From a virus: 64,000 nucleotides of DNA. Below the pieces are notes generated by a model, which was not told where the DNA came from, did no database searches, and saw nothing but the letters and a program-made list of their open reading frames with translations. Position 1 is the stretch's first letter. Each line of letters starts with the position of its first letter. The stretch is taken from the IMG/VR virus record IMGVR_UViG_3300036985_002638, positions 1 through 64,000 of that record. One strand, given 5' to 3'. This document shows, in pieces, positions 51,426-58,716 of the stretch. Made by a program: the position numbers and the translations under genes.

Positions 51426-51685
51426 AAAGAAGATATAACGCAAAAGAACGTCAGCGAAATTCTGATTATTTTAACTCTGAAATTTTACCAGAATTGAAGA
51501 AAAAATATGTACACGGAATTATCAATAAAGATAGCGAACAAAATAGATTTAAGTACAATAGAAATATCGTTGATTATTATCCAAGAAGAAAGAGATTGTG
51601 TCACGTAAATAGTGGACAATGGTTTACGGTGGACGAGGATGAATTTATAGCTAGTAGAATAATATTTTTACTTAACAGAAAATAA
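51413..51685 (+). CDS. Small basic hypothetical protein (90 aa)
   Basis: A 90-residue, Arg/Lys-rich protein with a helical start (EELERRYNAKERQRNSDYFN) and a C-terminal unit with HVNSGQWFTVDEDEF. It may bind nucleic acid, judging by charge only. A GTAACC promoter for the next unit begins two bases after its stop. Confidence 0.6.
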   Translation: MEELERRYNAKERQRNSDYFNSEILPELKKKYVHGIINKDSEQNRFKYNRNIVDYYPRRKRLCHVNSGQWFTVDEDEFIASRIIFLLNRK

Positions 51686-51687
51686 TT

Positions 51688-51716
51688 GTAACCTTATTTA
51701 AAGAAACATAGTATAA
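51688..51716 (+). promoter_or_regulatory. GTAACC/AGTATAA-type promoter, rightward
   Basis: GTAACC at 51688-51693 and AGTATAA at 51710-51716, 16 bp apart, 29 bases before the ATG at 51746. Confidence 0.65.
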
Positions 51717-51745
51717 GCTATTAAAATTTAAAACATCCGCCGACT

Positions 51746-51907
51746 ATGAAAGACTTATCAATTAAATACTCTAAGAGTGAAGTAAGAGAGAGGAAAAAGA
51801 GATTTCCTAAATTACATCCGCGAGATAAGCAAAAGAAAAACAAAGAAATATTCGATAAAAGTTATTTTGGATTATTATTAGCAGAACGTAACCTTTTAAA
51901 CAAATAA
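51746..51907 (+). CDS. Small basic protein (53 aa)
   Basis: A 53-codon frame (start MKDLSIKYSKSEVRERKKRF) that is very Lys/Arg-rich. It has its own promoter. Its last codons (A-E-R-N-L-L-N-K) contain the GTAACC box of the next promoter. Function unknown. Confidence 0.6.
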   Translation: MKDLSIKYSKSEVRERKKRFPKLHPRDKQKKNKEIFDKSYFGLLLAERNLLNK

Positions 51908-51916
51908 AACGTATAA
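51888..51916 (+). promoter_or_regulatory. GTAACC/CGTATAA-type promoter, rightward
   Basis: GTAACC at 51888-51893, inside the end of the previous gene, and CGTATAA at 51910-51916, 16 bp apart. Only five bases separate the second box from the ATG at 51922, so the transcript would be leaderless or nearly so. Confidence 0.65.
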
Positions 51917-51921
51917 AAATC

Positions 51922-52026
51922 ATGGAAGAAACATTAATTAAATCAGCTTATTGGGATAACTTTAATCTTAACTTGTATATTAGTTATCTTCAGAAAAAAA
52001 TAGCATTAACTTATGGAACAAAATAA
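51922..52026 (+). CDS. Very small protein (34 aa)
   Basis: An ATG-to-TAA frame of 34 codons (start MEETLIKSAYWDNFNLNLYI) immediately behind a promoter. The next gene starts one base after its stop. Function unknown. Confidence 0.5.
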   Translation: MEETLIKSAYWDNFNLNLYISYLQKKIALTYGTK

Positions 52027-52027
52027 T

Positions 52028-52198
52028 ATGGGAGCAAATAAATCAATAAAAGTAATATTCAAGGCATACGATCAAACTCACGAGTTGATATTTCCTGCAA
52101 CACATCAATTATCTGATGTATCTAATTATCTTCGTAATGTCTGTAATACTTACATTATTGTAGACTTAATTCCAACTTCAAAAGAACCTACAATTTAA
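52028..52198 (+). CDS. Small hypothetical protein (56 aa)
   Basis: Start chosen at ATG 52028, one base after the previous stop; an in-frame ATG at 52013 overlaps the upstream gene. The 56-residue product is a small beta-alpha-beta-like protein (SIKVIFKAYDQTHELIF). Its stop is part of the palindrome at 52196. Confidence 0.55.
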   Translation: MGANKSIKVIFKAYDQTHELIFPATHQLSDVSNYLRNVCNTYIIVDLIPTSKEPTI

Positions 52199-52213
52199 CT
52201 CAAACTTGAATTA
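52196..52213. repeat. Dispersed 18-bp palindrome, copy 8
   Basis: TAACTCAAACTTGAATTA overlaps the stop at 52196-52198 and ends four bases before the ATG at 52217. Confidence 0.8.
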
Positions 52214-52216
52214 TAA

Positions 52217-52318
52217 ATGATTAGAGATAAGTTTATAGAGATTATATCTGGCAGAGAGTCTAATATAATAATAGGATTAGGCATATTAGTATTGGTATGT
52301 ATAGCACTTAATAATTAA
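52217..52318 (+). CDS. Single-pass membrane microprotein (33 aa)
   Basis: A 33-codon frame with a polar N-terminus (MIRDKFIEIISGRESN) and a membrane segment (IIIGLGILVLVCIAL). It sits directly behind a palindrome. Such small membrane proteins in early operons often act on host membrane proteins, but nothing here shows the target. Confidence 0.55.
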   Translation: MIRDKFIEIISGRESNIIIGLGILVLVCIALNN

Positions 52319-52322
52319 TAAG

Positions 52323-52649
52323 ATGAGTAAAGAAGAAGCAATAGACTTAATAGCAGGTCGCATAATTGATGAGTATAGAAAGCATCCGTTATTAGAATGG
52401 AATAAAATAGCGGCTAGTAAAATACACTCGCAATGGTTTCAGCATTATACAGATGAGATAAATGATTTAAAGAGTCAATTATTAATATCTGAACAGAAAG
52501 TGAAACTAAACTATGTAAATTTAGTAGACGCTATTAATGAGAATGAGCAGTTAAAAGAAGGTATATCTGATTTAAAATTACAGCTCAAAGCGGCGGATAT
52601 TGATTTAGAACATTATAAAAAAATAGCCTCTGATAATAACCATTTTTAA
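52323..52649 (+). CDS. Coiled-coil protein (108 aa)
   Basis: The C-terminal 65 residues (INDLKSQLLISEQKVKLNYV, then ENEQLKEGISDLKLQLKAAD) form a long leucine-rich coiled coil. The N-terminus is a short helical head. Function unknown; found in the early operon. Confidence 0.6.
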   Translation: MSKEEAIDLIAGRIIDEYRKHPLLEWNKIAASKIHSQWFQHYTDEINDLKSQLLISEQKVKLNYVNLVDAINENEQLKEGISDLKLQLKAADIDLEHYKKIASDNNHF

Positions 52650-52662
52650 AACACATAAAATA

Positions 52663-52836
52663 ATGCAAATATTATATTACATATGGGAGGTATTGTGTCA
52701 GATATGGCCAATAGCTTTAATAATGGGATTTATATCTATTCCTTTACTTTGGATATGGTTTAATGAAGAGAGTGAATATGAATCTCTTGATGACCATTAT
52801 AGCAGTGAGGATGTTAATGATGAATCTAATATTTAA
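52663..52836 (+). CDS. Small membrane protein (57 aa)
   Basis: A 57-codon frame with one or two hydrophobic stretches (residues 3-30, IWPIALIMGFISIPLLWIWF) and an acidic tail (EESEYESLDDHY). It lies two bases before the next gene. Function unknown. Confidence 0.55.
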   Translation: MQILYYIWEVLCQIWPIALIMGFISIPLLWIWFNEESEYESLDDHYSSEDVNDESNI

Positions 52837-52838
52837 TT

Positions 52839-53195
52839 ATGACTGAGAAACAACTATTCACTTACACTAATACTGTAATATGTGCTGAGTTACTATCTAA
52901 CTATCTTGAGAGTTTAAAAGAAACTCCTGTGTATAGACAGCAGATAAAGCATTTGTCAGGTAATCTGTCCACTGAGTTAGAAAAGATGCTTAAAACAGAA
53001 CTTCCTAAGATATTTGATGTAGATGAGGTATTCACTGTTAATCTAATGAGAGAGTATAAGGATTTAGTAGAAAATCTTACTTCGGCATCGGCGGATGATT
53101 TAATAGTAATCGGACAACTAATAAAAGAATACAAGAAGGACAGTAGTAAGTTCCTAGATAAATTTGAAATAACCTTAACTAAGATAGATGAGTAA
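52839..53195 (+). CDS. Hypothetical helical protein (118 aa)
   Basis: A helical, Leu/Glu-rich 118-residue protein (KHLSGNLSTELEKMLKTELP) of the early operon; its stop overlaps the next start by eight bases. Not recognised. Confidence 0.55.
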   Translation: MTEKQLFTYTNTVICAELLSNYLESLKETPVYRQQIKHLSGNLSTELEKMLKTELPKIFDVDEVFTVNLMREYKDLVENLTSASADDLIVIGQLIKEYKKDSSKFLDKFEITLTKIDE

Positions 53196-53496
53196 CATAG
53201 AGTCAAATAAATTGATAGCGGAATTTATGCAAATTCCTAAATGTAAAAGATGTGAAAATTGTGGAGCGTATCAGTATAGTGCGGCTATTATTTTCCATCC
53301 AAAAGAAATGCTTTACGACTCATCTTGGGATTGGTTAATGCCAGTATGTAAAAAGATATGTAAAACAACCCCTTATAACTCTTATTTAGCTATAGAAACT
53401 ATTACGGTATTTGCGGATATTGAAGATGTGTATAAAGCAGTTGTAGAATTTATAGAATGGCATAATAAACCTGATAAAATGGTTGTGGACGAATAG
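53188..53496 (+). CDS. Conserved small phage protein with cysteine cluster (102 aa)
   Basis: The pattern CKRCENCGAY (two CxxC) is followed by YDSSWDWLMPVCKKIC and VEFIEWHNK. A short W-D-W-L-M-P-V element is common in small phage-borne proteins of Bacteroidota. Here a zinc knuckle is inserted near the start. Function unknown. Confidence 0.6.
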   Translation: MSNIESNKLIAEFMQIPKCKRCENCGAYQYSAAIIFHPKEMLYDSSWDWLMPVCKKICKTTPYNSYLAIETITVFADIEDVYKAVVEFIEWHNKPDKMVVDE

Positions 53497-53599
53497 TCTA
53501 TTCTAAACTCTAAAACACCCCTGAGCATAATAAAGAATAATGGGTAAAAACCACTCATAAAACAAAATATATAGGTTTATAGTAATTATATGAATAAAA

Positions 53600-53617
53600 T
53601 AATGCAAATTTGAGTTA
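53600..53617. repeat. Dispersed 18-bp palindrome, degenerate copy 9
   Basis: TAATGCAAATTTGAGTTA, one mismatch to the consensus, three bases before the ATG at 53621. The 123-base space 53497-53620 holds no other feature I can support. Confidence 0.6.
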
Positions 53618-53620
53618 TAA

Positions 53621-54166
53621 ATGGCAGGAAACACTAAACTAATAGAATCTATAACCTTAAAAGAGCTTCTACCTAAACAGGAGTTGGCGGACCAATCTTG
53701 TAATAAAGCCTTCACTCGTCATTTGTGTAACATATTCCTTTACTTAGACACAACAGAGTGCGCCTTATTCACATGGCTTGTAGGATATAGTGACCAAGTG
53801 AACGTATTTACATACTCCACCACTCTATTACAACAGTTTGATAAAGCTTCTGATAGAGCCATGGAGATATATGGAGTAGATAAGGTAAAGTATAAAACTT
53901 CGAGGGACAATGCGCGGATGACATTTATATCTTTAGTAGAGAAAGGACTATTAATAAGAATAAAAGGTAAGAATAGATTTATGATCAATCCTTATATGGT
54001 ATATTCAAGTAATCCTAGAAAGTTTGCAAGAGCATCAAGACATAAGGAGTATTTAGATATTATAGAATTTAGTTCGGCGGATAAACTAGCAGGAGAATTA
54101 ACAGAATATTGTAATGATATAGAAAGAGTGTTTAAAGAATATACAAAGAAATATGGAAATTGGTAA
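53621..54166 (+). CDS. Winged-helix protein, possible replication initiator (181 aa)
   Basis: Residues about 75-130 (SRDNARMTFISLVEKGLLIR, then KGKNRFMINPYMVY) have the helix-turn-helix and wing of RepL/RepA-like plasmid and phage replication proteins, where a similar MINPYM strand follows the recognition helix. It is followed by a second winged-helix gene. It could bind the iterons at 60890-61190; this is speculation. Confidence 0.6.
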   Translation: MAGNTKLIESITLKELLPKQELADQSCNKAFTRHLCNIFLYLDTTECALFTWLVGYSDQVNVFTYSTTLLQQFDKASDRAMEIYGVDKVKYKTSRDNARMTFISLVEKGLLIRIKGKNRFMINPYMVYSSNPRKFARASRHKEYLDIIEFSSADKLAGELTEYCNDIERVFKEYTKKYGNW

Positions 54167-54491
54167 GCGTAAGTCTAAAGTAATTACATTAAAAGGAGAG
54201 GATGCCTTCATAAGACTCCTAGCAGCTCAATTTGGCACCACGGCGGATATGGAAATAAATCTTATTAAAGTCCTTATTAAATTCGACTTGTTTACGCCAT
54301 TTTGTATGGAGAAGCATATGAGACGGCGGATACAAAAAGAGATGGATGTACCTTACACAACATTAGGAACAGCTATAACCCGACTAATAAAGTCAGGTAT
54401 AATAGCAAGGAACGGAAAGAATGTTTATGTTAATGTCGCTTTTAGGGGTCTCGAAAATATAGATTCAATAGTGTTTAAGAAAGCATTATAA
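54153..54491 (+). CDS. Winged-helix DNA-binding protein (112 aa)
   Basis: Residues about 65-105 (MDVPYTTLGTAITRLIKSGI, then IARNGKNVYVN) form a winged helix. The start overlaps the previous gene by 14 bases, and its end overlaps the convergent HNH gene by 17 bases. It may act with its upstream partner. Confidence 0.6.
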   Translation: MEIGKRKSKVITLKGEDAFIRLLAAQFGTTADMEINLIKVLIKFDLFTPFCMEKHMRRRIQKEMDVPYTTLGTAITRLIKSGIIARNGKNVYVNVAFRGLENIDSIVFKKAL

Positions 54492-54981
54492 ATTTTTTGC
54501 GCTTTAAATTTATATTAACATAATACCTTGTAGTGTTGTAATATTTACATAATTCAGATATCGAATTAAAATACCTATTATCATCTTTGTTCATTATTTT
54601 CTTAGACATTCTATCTGTACTTATTCGCTTATTCAATTCACTTATTTTAGCAAGTCCACTTTTGTGCGCGTGATAAGTGTTTTCGCTAGCCGTAACCCAC
54701 TCTAAATTAGAAACATGATTGTTCAACTTATTACCATCTTTATGATTCACTTGAGGTAGATTATTTTCGTTTTCTATAAAATGAATTGCAACCAATCTAT
54801 GAATATAGAAATTAGCTCTTTTTTTTAGATACGTTAAGCTAACTTGTAAATATCCTGCTCCAGCTATATTTGCAGCCATTTTCTTTTGGTTTTTTCTAAT
54901 AACTATTGCTGTATTGCTTATTTTATAAATACCTTCATAGCCTATTACATCTTTCCAAATTTCATTTTCTATATTTTCCAT
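54475..54981 (-). CDS. NUMOD4-HNH homing endonuclease (168 aa)
   Basis: Start chosen at ATG 54981 (MENIENEIWKDVIGYEG); an in-frame upstream ATG at 55029 would run back through the terminator hairpin. EIWKDVIGYEGIYKISN is the NUMOD4 motif. The HNH core is YIHRLVAIHFIEN, then QVNHKDGNKLNNHVSNLEWV with the N-H-K-D-G and N-L-E-W-V hallmarks. Such free-standing endonucleases cut an allele without the gene and copy themselves in. It lies between the early operon and its terminator, oriented against it. Confidence 0.9.
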   Translation of the reverse strand: MENIENEIWKDVIGYEGIYKISNTAIVIRKNQKKMAANIAGAGYLQVSLTYLKKRANFYIHRLVAIHFIENENNLPQVNHKDGNKLNNHVSNLEWVTASENTYHAHKSGLAKISELNKRISTDRMSKKIMNKDDNRYFNSISELCKYYNTTRYYVNINLKRKKFIMLS

Positions 54982-54997
54982 TTTAATTAAAATAAGA

Positions 54998-55046
54998 AAC
55001 CCTCTAAGTTTGAGGTGGTAGACTCGCACAAAAAGGGTTCTTTTTT
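54998..55046. terminator. Bidirectional terminator-like hairpin
   Basis: AACCCT (54998-55003) pairs with AGGGTT (55034-55039), followed by CTTTTTT on the plus strand and TCTTATTTT on the minus strand. CCTC/GAGG can also pair inside. It likely ended the early operon before the HNH gene was inserted, and now also ends the leftward genes from 60802. Confidence 0.55.
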
Positions 55047-55141
55047 AAATATTTTTATATTATCGCTACCACACGACAGCGTAAAAGTAGTTATTTTAGT
55101 TTAATTAAGCAAGTAATTTAGATTATAATTCCTTTTATAAA

Positions 55142-55399
55142 TTAATCTCTAGCAAGCCCTGAGTTACGCTCCTCGTATCGTTGCTCCCAATAGTCAAAAC
55201 TCGTTTGTTCGTAATGTTTTTGGCATTTCCAATTAAGGTTTTCGATGTCGGAGGATGGTATCAACTCGCTAATCTCCAGACTTCCATTCTTAATAGAGTT
55301 TATTCTAATAGTAACTTCACCATCTTCTTTGAAGTATTCGAAGTCTATATCAATATTGATTATAGCTCCATCAATAGTTATTTCAGTGTTATATGTCAT
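55142..55399 (-). CDS. Hypothetical protein (85 aa)
   Basis: An 85-residue beta-rich protein (EITIDGAIINIDIDFEYFKE) with a charged end. Last gene of the leftward small-gene block before the terminator. Its start overlaps the next gene upstream by 11 bases. Not recognised. Confidence 0.55.
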   Translation of the reverse strand: MTYNTEITIDGAIINIDIDFEYFKEDGEVTIRINSIKNGSLEISELIPSSDIENLNWKCQKHYEQTSFDYWEQRYEERNSGLARD

Positions 55400-55688
55400 G
55401 GTTAGTTGCTTTGTTTATTACATCGTTTATTCTTTCCTTTTGGAATAAAAATAAATTATCCCAAATATCTGTATTGTTTTTTATTTCAATCAAAACCTCT
55501 AATAATTCAGGTGCGGCGGCTATTAATCTAGCATTTGCGTTACCTTCTTCATCGTCAGTATCAAAGCACCATACTGTAGCTAAATTTTCAGTTGAACCGT
55601 GTAAATTAGATATATCTATTCCAACTGCGCCGTGTTCATTAATACTTGTTTCGTCTTCTGTCACCCATGGTCCCTTTGTATGTTTCAT
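55389..55688 (-). CDS. Conserved phage protein, HTPGPW family (99 aa)
   Basis: The start HTKGPW and the core NANARLIAAAPELLEVLIEI are the marks of a small, very widespread phage family of unknown function (G-P-W start, N-A-R-L-I-A-A-A-P-[DE]-L-L-E). A paralogue is at 56353. The structured element at 55724 is upstream. Confidence 0.75.
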   Translation of the reverse strand: MKHTKGPWVTEDETSINEHGAVGIDISNLHGSTENLATVWCFDTDDEEGNANARLIAAAPELLEVLIEIKNNTDIWDNLFLFQKERINDVINKATNHDI

Positions 55689-55723
55689 AACTATATGTTT
55701 TAATTGATTAGTAAAGTTAAGTA

Positions 55724-55794
55724 AAGCCGCCTTATGTATTTTAGAAACCCTATAACCATTAACCCCTTAATGGCAAAATATCACTCGGCGGCTT
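55724..55794. ncRNA. Structured element upstream of the HTPGPW-family gene (71 nt)
   Basis: AAGCCGCC (55724-55731) pairs with GGCGGCTT (55787-55794), and inside CCATTAA pairs with TTAATGG around CCCC (GGGG on the minus strand). These are perfect stems of eight and seven pairs in AT-rich DNA. It lies 36 bases before the ATG at 55688 on the minus strand and could be a leader element. The rest of the space 55800-55946 shows nothing clear. Confidence 0.55.
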
Positions 55795-55946
55795 AATATT
55801 GATTTAATTTGATTTTAATGAGGTTAAATATTTTTATAGTACTTTGTATTAGATTTATTGTTAAGTGTCGGCAGAATTGAAATTTGATAAGTAGAATTTG
55901 ATTTTAATATCAACTTATTAGTTTGCATTATACATCCGCCTATAAA

Positions 55947-56147
55947 TTATCTGTGTCTGCCTAAATATTGGATATGAATTTGTTTACCGTCTGAAAATCC
56001 AGTTAATGTATCGGGTGTTGTTGGGTTGTTACTTATGCACCCTATCTCTTCAGGCATATTATATCTATCTGTTTGGTATCCATTAAATGCTACAGATACT
56101 GATAAAGCTAATATTAATGCGATTATAAATTTATCTTTATTGTCCAT
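55947..56147 (-). CDS. Small single-pass membrane protein (66 aa)
   Basis: A membrane segment (FIIALILALSVSVAFNGY) starts at residue 7 and is followed by a polar tail of 45 residues with no lipobox. Function unknown. Confidence 0.55.
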   Translation of the reverse strand: MDNKDKFIIALILALSVSVAFNGYQTDRYNMPEEIGCISNNPTTPDTLTGFSDGKQIHIQYLGRHR

Positions 56148-56181
56148 GTTTTTAGTTGTTTAAGATTATACTTCCGTTTTA

Positions 56182-56199
56182 TAATTCAAGTTTGAGTTA
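56182..56199. repeat. Dispersed 18-bp palindrome, copy 10
   Basis: TAATTCAAGTTTGAGTTA overlaps the stop of the 48-residue gene at 56197. Confidence 0.8.
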
Positions 56200-56343
56200 A
56201 AAAAGTGTTTTTTGTTCGTTTTGTTTGTTTTCTATATATTTCATGCAAGCCTTTTTACTACTAAACTTAGCATAAAACATCCATTGGCCGTTAACTTTCT
56301 TATCAAGGCTCCAGCCTCCTATTGATTTTCTTATCTCGTACAT
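56197..56343 (-). CDS. Small basic protein (48 aa)
   Basis: An ATG-to-TAA frame of 48 codons (start MYEIRKSIGGWSLDKKVNGQ) with WMFYAKFSSKKACMKY. The G-x-W...W-x-x-x-x-x-F pattern is common in small phage proteins. Its stop is in a palindrome. Confidence 0.55.
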   Translation of the reverse strand: MYEIRKSIGGWSLDKKVNGQWMFYAKFSSKKACMKYIENKQNEQKTLF

Positions 56344-56352
56344 GATTTCTAT

Positions 56353-56664
56353 TTATTTAGTTGCTTTTTCAATGGCTTTATCAATAAATTCTTGCGCCTC
56401 TGTAGTTAAGTTTTTACAGTTTAATAAAGCTACATTCAAGGCTTCTAATAAGTCTGGAGCTGCTAATATTAGTTTAGCGTCTGCTCTTTGTCTTTCGTTT
56501 AATACATTTGATCCTAAATTAGTTTCAATCTTGCATACTACCTGAGTAGTCCAATGGGTTCTATCTTCCATGTCGCAAATTTTACCGTTATTGCTTGAGT
56601 ATGTGCTTGTTACTCTTCCATCAATACCCATTTCCCATGTTCCTGGCGTGTGTTTAGTTTCCAT
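56353..56664 (-). CDS. Conserved phage protein, HTPGPW family, second copy (103 aa)
   Basis: Start KHTPGTWEMG and core RADAKLILAAPDLLEALNVA match the same family as 55389, with an R-x-x-A-x-L-I-x-A-A-P-D-L-L-E-A-L core. Two diverged copies in one gene block suggest duplication or independent gain. Confidence 0.75.
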   Translation of the reverse strand: METKHTPGTWEMGIDGRVTSTYSSNNGKICDMEDRTHWTTQVVCKIETNLGSNVLNERQRADAKLILAAPDLLEALNVALLNCKNLTTEAQEFIDKAIEKATK

Positions 56665-56676
56665 ATTTTCTAGTTT

Positions 56677-56898
56677 TTAGATTGTTTTTACGTTAATTAC
56701 TGGACAAAGTTTCTTTATTTCGTTATAAATTTTAAGGCATTCAATGGCGGTTTTGCTATAAAATAGTTTATAAGCAAGTGCTTGATTAACATTATACATC
56801 CGTTCATAATTAGCCTTTTTAAAGCCTATTGTTATCACTTCATTACTGTACTTCATGTAAGTTATAACTCCGTTCTGTGGTAATATCGTGTGTATCAT
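56677..56898 (-). CDS. Hypothetical protein (73 aa)
   Basis: A short mixed protein (GVITYMKYSNEVITIGFKKA then a helix). Not recognised. The AAAGGA-type intergenic motif before it is degenerate. Confidence 0.5.
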   Translation of the reverse strand: MIHTILPQNGVITYMKYSNEVITIGFKKANYERMYNVNQALAYKLFYSKTAIECLKIYNEIKKLCPVINVKTI

Positions 56899-56912
56899 TA
56901 TACGTCCTGTTA

Positions 56913-57203
56913 TTAATTAAGGTTTAATCGTGTCTCTATTTTGATCCTTACTGTATCTTTTAAACTTCTTTCTGAGTTTGTTTCATCTCCCAATGCTACA
57001 TTAAGCCAATTAATATGAGGGTATTTGTCGGCGGCGCTGTTAATTAATTGGGCTTTTTGTCTGTATAAACTGAATATCTTTTCAGCCTTATTGGCGGGTA
57101 TATCAGCCTTTGCTTTTACTTCTTTAATGTCGTTTACTATTAATTGAATAAGGCTTTTAAAGGCTTCAATATTAATCATATCGCTTTTAGTTAGGTTTTT
57201 CAT
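56913..57203 (-). CDS. Hypothetical helical protein (96 aa)
   Basis: A 96-residue helical protein with EAFKSLIQLIVNDIKEVKAK. Not recognised. Confidence 0.55.
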   Translation of the reverse strand: MKNLTKSDMINIEAFKSLIQLIVNDIKEVKAKADIPANKAEKIFSLYRQKAQLINSAADKYPHINWLNVALGDETNSERSLKDTVRIKIETRLNLN

Positions 57204-57240
57204 AGTTGTATGTATTAAGGGTTAAATTATATTATAGTTC

Positions 57241-57522
57241 CTATTTATGTTTAATGTGGTAATTTTGAGAGTGCGCGTAACCTAAGTAGCACCCGTGGCA
57301 TTTTGAACTATAGTCTTTGCCTAAATAAACTGGTGACAAGTCCTCTCTATCTGTTATAAATATTACTTCGTTAACTTCATCGCCTGTTGACATAGATTTG
57401 TATGTATCTACTCTGCTATAACTTGAACATCTTACTTTGTCAATTACTGTAAATTTAACTGGAGTAAAGGTTCCATAGTTTGTATGCTGAACTTTTGGAT
57501 TTTTTATCTTTATATCTTTCAT
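57241..57522 (-). CDS. Hypothetical protein with CxxC (93 aa)
   Basis: Beta-rich, with a later motif SSKCHGCYLGYAHS that could help bind zinc together with His residues in the tail. Not recognised. Confidence 0.5.
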   Translation of the reverse strand: MKDIKIKNPKVQHTNYGTFTPVKFTVIDKVRCSSYSRVDTYKSMSTGDEVNEVIFITDREDLSPVYLGKDYSSKCHGCYLGYAHSQNYHIKHK

Positions 57523-57552
57523 GGCTAAATGTATTATAGTTCCGTTTATAAA

Positions 57553-57783
57553 TTAAAATAAGCTAATTTGTTCAAAGTTTGCCTTTAGTCTGTCTGCTAC
57601 TGCGTACATTCCACATTTAGTTGCTGGCACCTTAGTATGTGTTAATATCTCCATTATCTGAACTCTCAAACTCTTATTGTTTGGTCCTGCTAAAAACATA
57701 CTTACGTTCATCTCAAAATGAAACCTATCTGCGTTATATTCGTTTCTTAACTGCTCTATAACTTTTAATGCTTTCTCTTTCAT
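57553..57783 (-). CDS. Hypothetical helical protein (76 aa)
   Basis: Helical 76-residue protein (KALKVIEQLRNEYNADRFHF). Not recognised. It is preceded by an intergenic AAAGGAACTATAA-type motif. Confidence 0.55.
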   Translation of the reverse strand: MKEKALKVIEQLRNEYNADRFHFEMNVSMFLAGPNNKSLRVQIMEILTHTKVPATKCGMYAVADRLKANFEQISLF

Positions 57784-57822
57784 GGGGTTAAATTTTATAG
57801 GGTTTATATTATAGTTCCTTTA

Positions 57823-57963
57823 TTAAATTGGATTAGATGATAGCATTATAAACTGTCCGTGTTTATCTATCATTTGTTTATTAAACTCTGTTAAGTCTTG
57901 CGTATCTGTGTAAATTTCTGTTACTGGTCCTCGCGGTGTCAATAGTTTTATTTCGTATTTCAT
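57823..57963 (-). CDS. Small protein (46 aa)
   Basis: An ATG-to-TAA frame of 46 codons (start MKYEIKLLTPRGPVTEIYTD), followed downstream by the next gene with an AAAGGA-type intergenic motif. Not recognised. Confidence 0.5.
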   Translation of the reverse strand: MKYEIKLLTPRGPVTEIYTDTQDLTEFNKQMIDKHGQFIMLSSNPI

Positions 57964-57975
57964 GGCTATAAGGTT

Positions 57976-58125
57976 TTAATGTTTACTTCTCCATATTTTA
58001 ATAGCGTCTTTAACTGAGTAGTCAAAAAACTTTTGTCCATTAATATTAATACAGCCGTTTGCATATTTGTATGCAAAAATTCCGTTTCTTACTTTTGTTT
58101 TGCTTATTGGTGTATCGAATAACAT
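57976..58125 (-). CDS. Small basic protein (49 aa)
   Basis: A frame of 49 codons (start MLFDTPISKTKVRNGIFAYK) behind a GTAACC/AGTATAA promoter. Not recognised. Confidence 0.5.
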   Translation of the reverse strand: MLFDTPISKTKVRNGIFAYKYANGCININGQKFFDYSVKDAIKIWRSKH

Positions 58126-58145
58126 AATTTTAAGGTTTTAAATAT

Positions 58146-58174
58146 TTATACTAATTTATTTATACAAAGGTTAC
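58146..58174 (-). promoter_or_regulatory. GTAACC/AGTATAA-type promoter, leftward
   Basis: GTAACC at 58169-58174 and AGTATAA at 58146-58152 on the minus strand, 16 bp apart, 20 bases before the ATG at 58125. Confidence 0.6.
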
Positions 58175-58190
58175 ATTATAGCTCCTTTAA

Positions 58191-58388
58191 TTAATTAAGT
58201 CCTTTATCGTTAAATTTTACTCTTACACTTATTCTTCCTGTTTGCTTCCAGAATATTAAAGTCTTTGGCCCAAACATATAACAAAATTTATATAGTGCCT
58301 TATCTGTTTCTTTAACCGTGGCGCCGTTACAAGTTGCTAAAAAAGCTCTTTTATTTTCTTGGATAGTATTATTATTTAATGTTTTCAT
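58191..58388 (-). CDS. Small basic protein (65 aa)
   Basis: A 65-residue protein with FCYMFGPKTLIFWKQTGRIS. Not recognised; followed by the promoter at 58146. Confidence 0.5.
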   Translation of the reverse strand: MKTLNNNTIQENKRAFLATCNGATVKETDKALYKFCYMFGPKTLIFWKQTGRISVRVKFNDKGLN

Positions 58389-58425
58389 GGCTTTTATGTT
58401 TTAATAGTTTTAAATTATAGTTCCT

Positions 58426-58671
58426 TTAATCTTTTAAATATTCAAGCATATCATTTATACACTCGCTTGTTGTTTCTCCCTCGTCTGCTCTATCATAGTA
58501 TGTATAAACGTCAAACCAATTTTCAAAATCATTCTTTTGTCTTGTACTTAGTTTTTTATATAGTTCTTGCGCTTGCTTGCGTTGTCCGTTGGTCCTACTA
58601 TCTAATATATACTCGAAATATTCTTCAATAGTATTGAAATCTAGTCCTTTTATTGTTGCTTTACTTACCAT
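58426..58671 (-). CDS. Hypothetical protein, acidic (81 aa)
   Basis: Helical and acidic, with EEYFEYILDSRTNGQRKQAQ and a final ECINDMLEYLKD. Not recognised. Confidence 0.55.
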   Translation of the reverse strand: MVSKATIKGLDFNTIEEYFEYILDSRTNGQRKQAQELYKKLSTRQKNDFENWFDVYTYYDRADEGETTSECINDMLEYLKD

Positions 58672-58716
58672 GGTTTCTAATTATTAAGGGGTTAAAATTA
58701 TTTGCTTGTTGTTTTA

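Noticed and set aside
55001-55040. tRNA-Leu-like piece (GGTGGTAGACTCGC) near the bidirectional terminator
   Set aside because: It resembles a tRNA D arm, but no acceptor, anticodon or T arm can be built around it.
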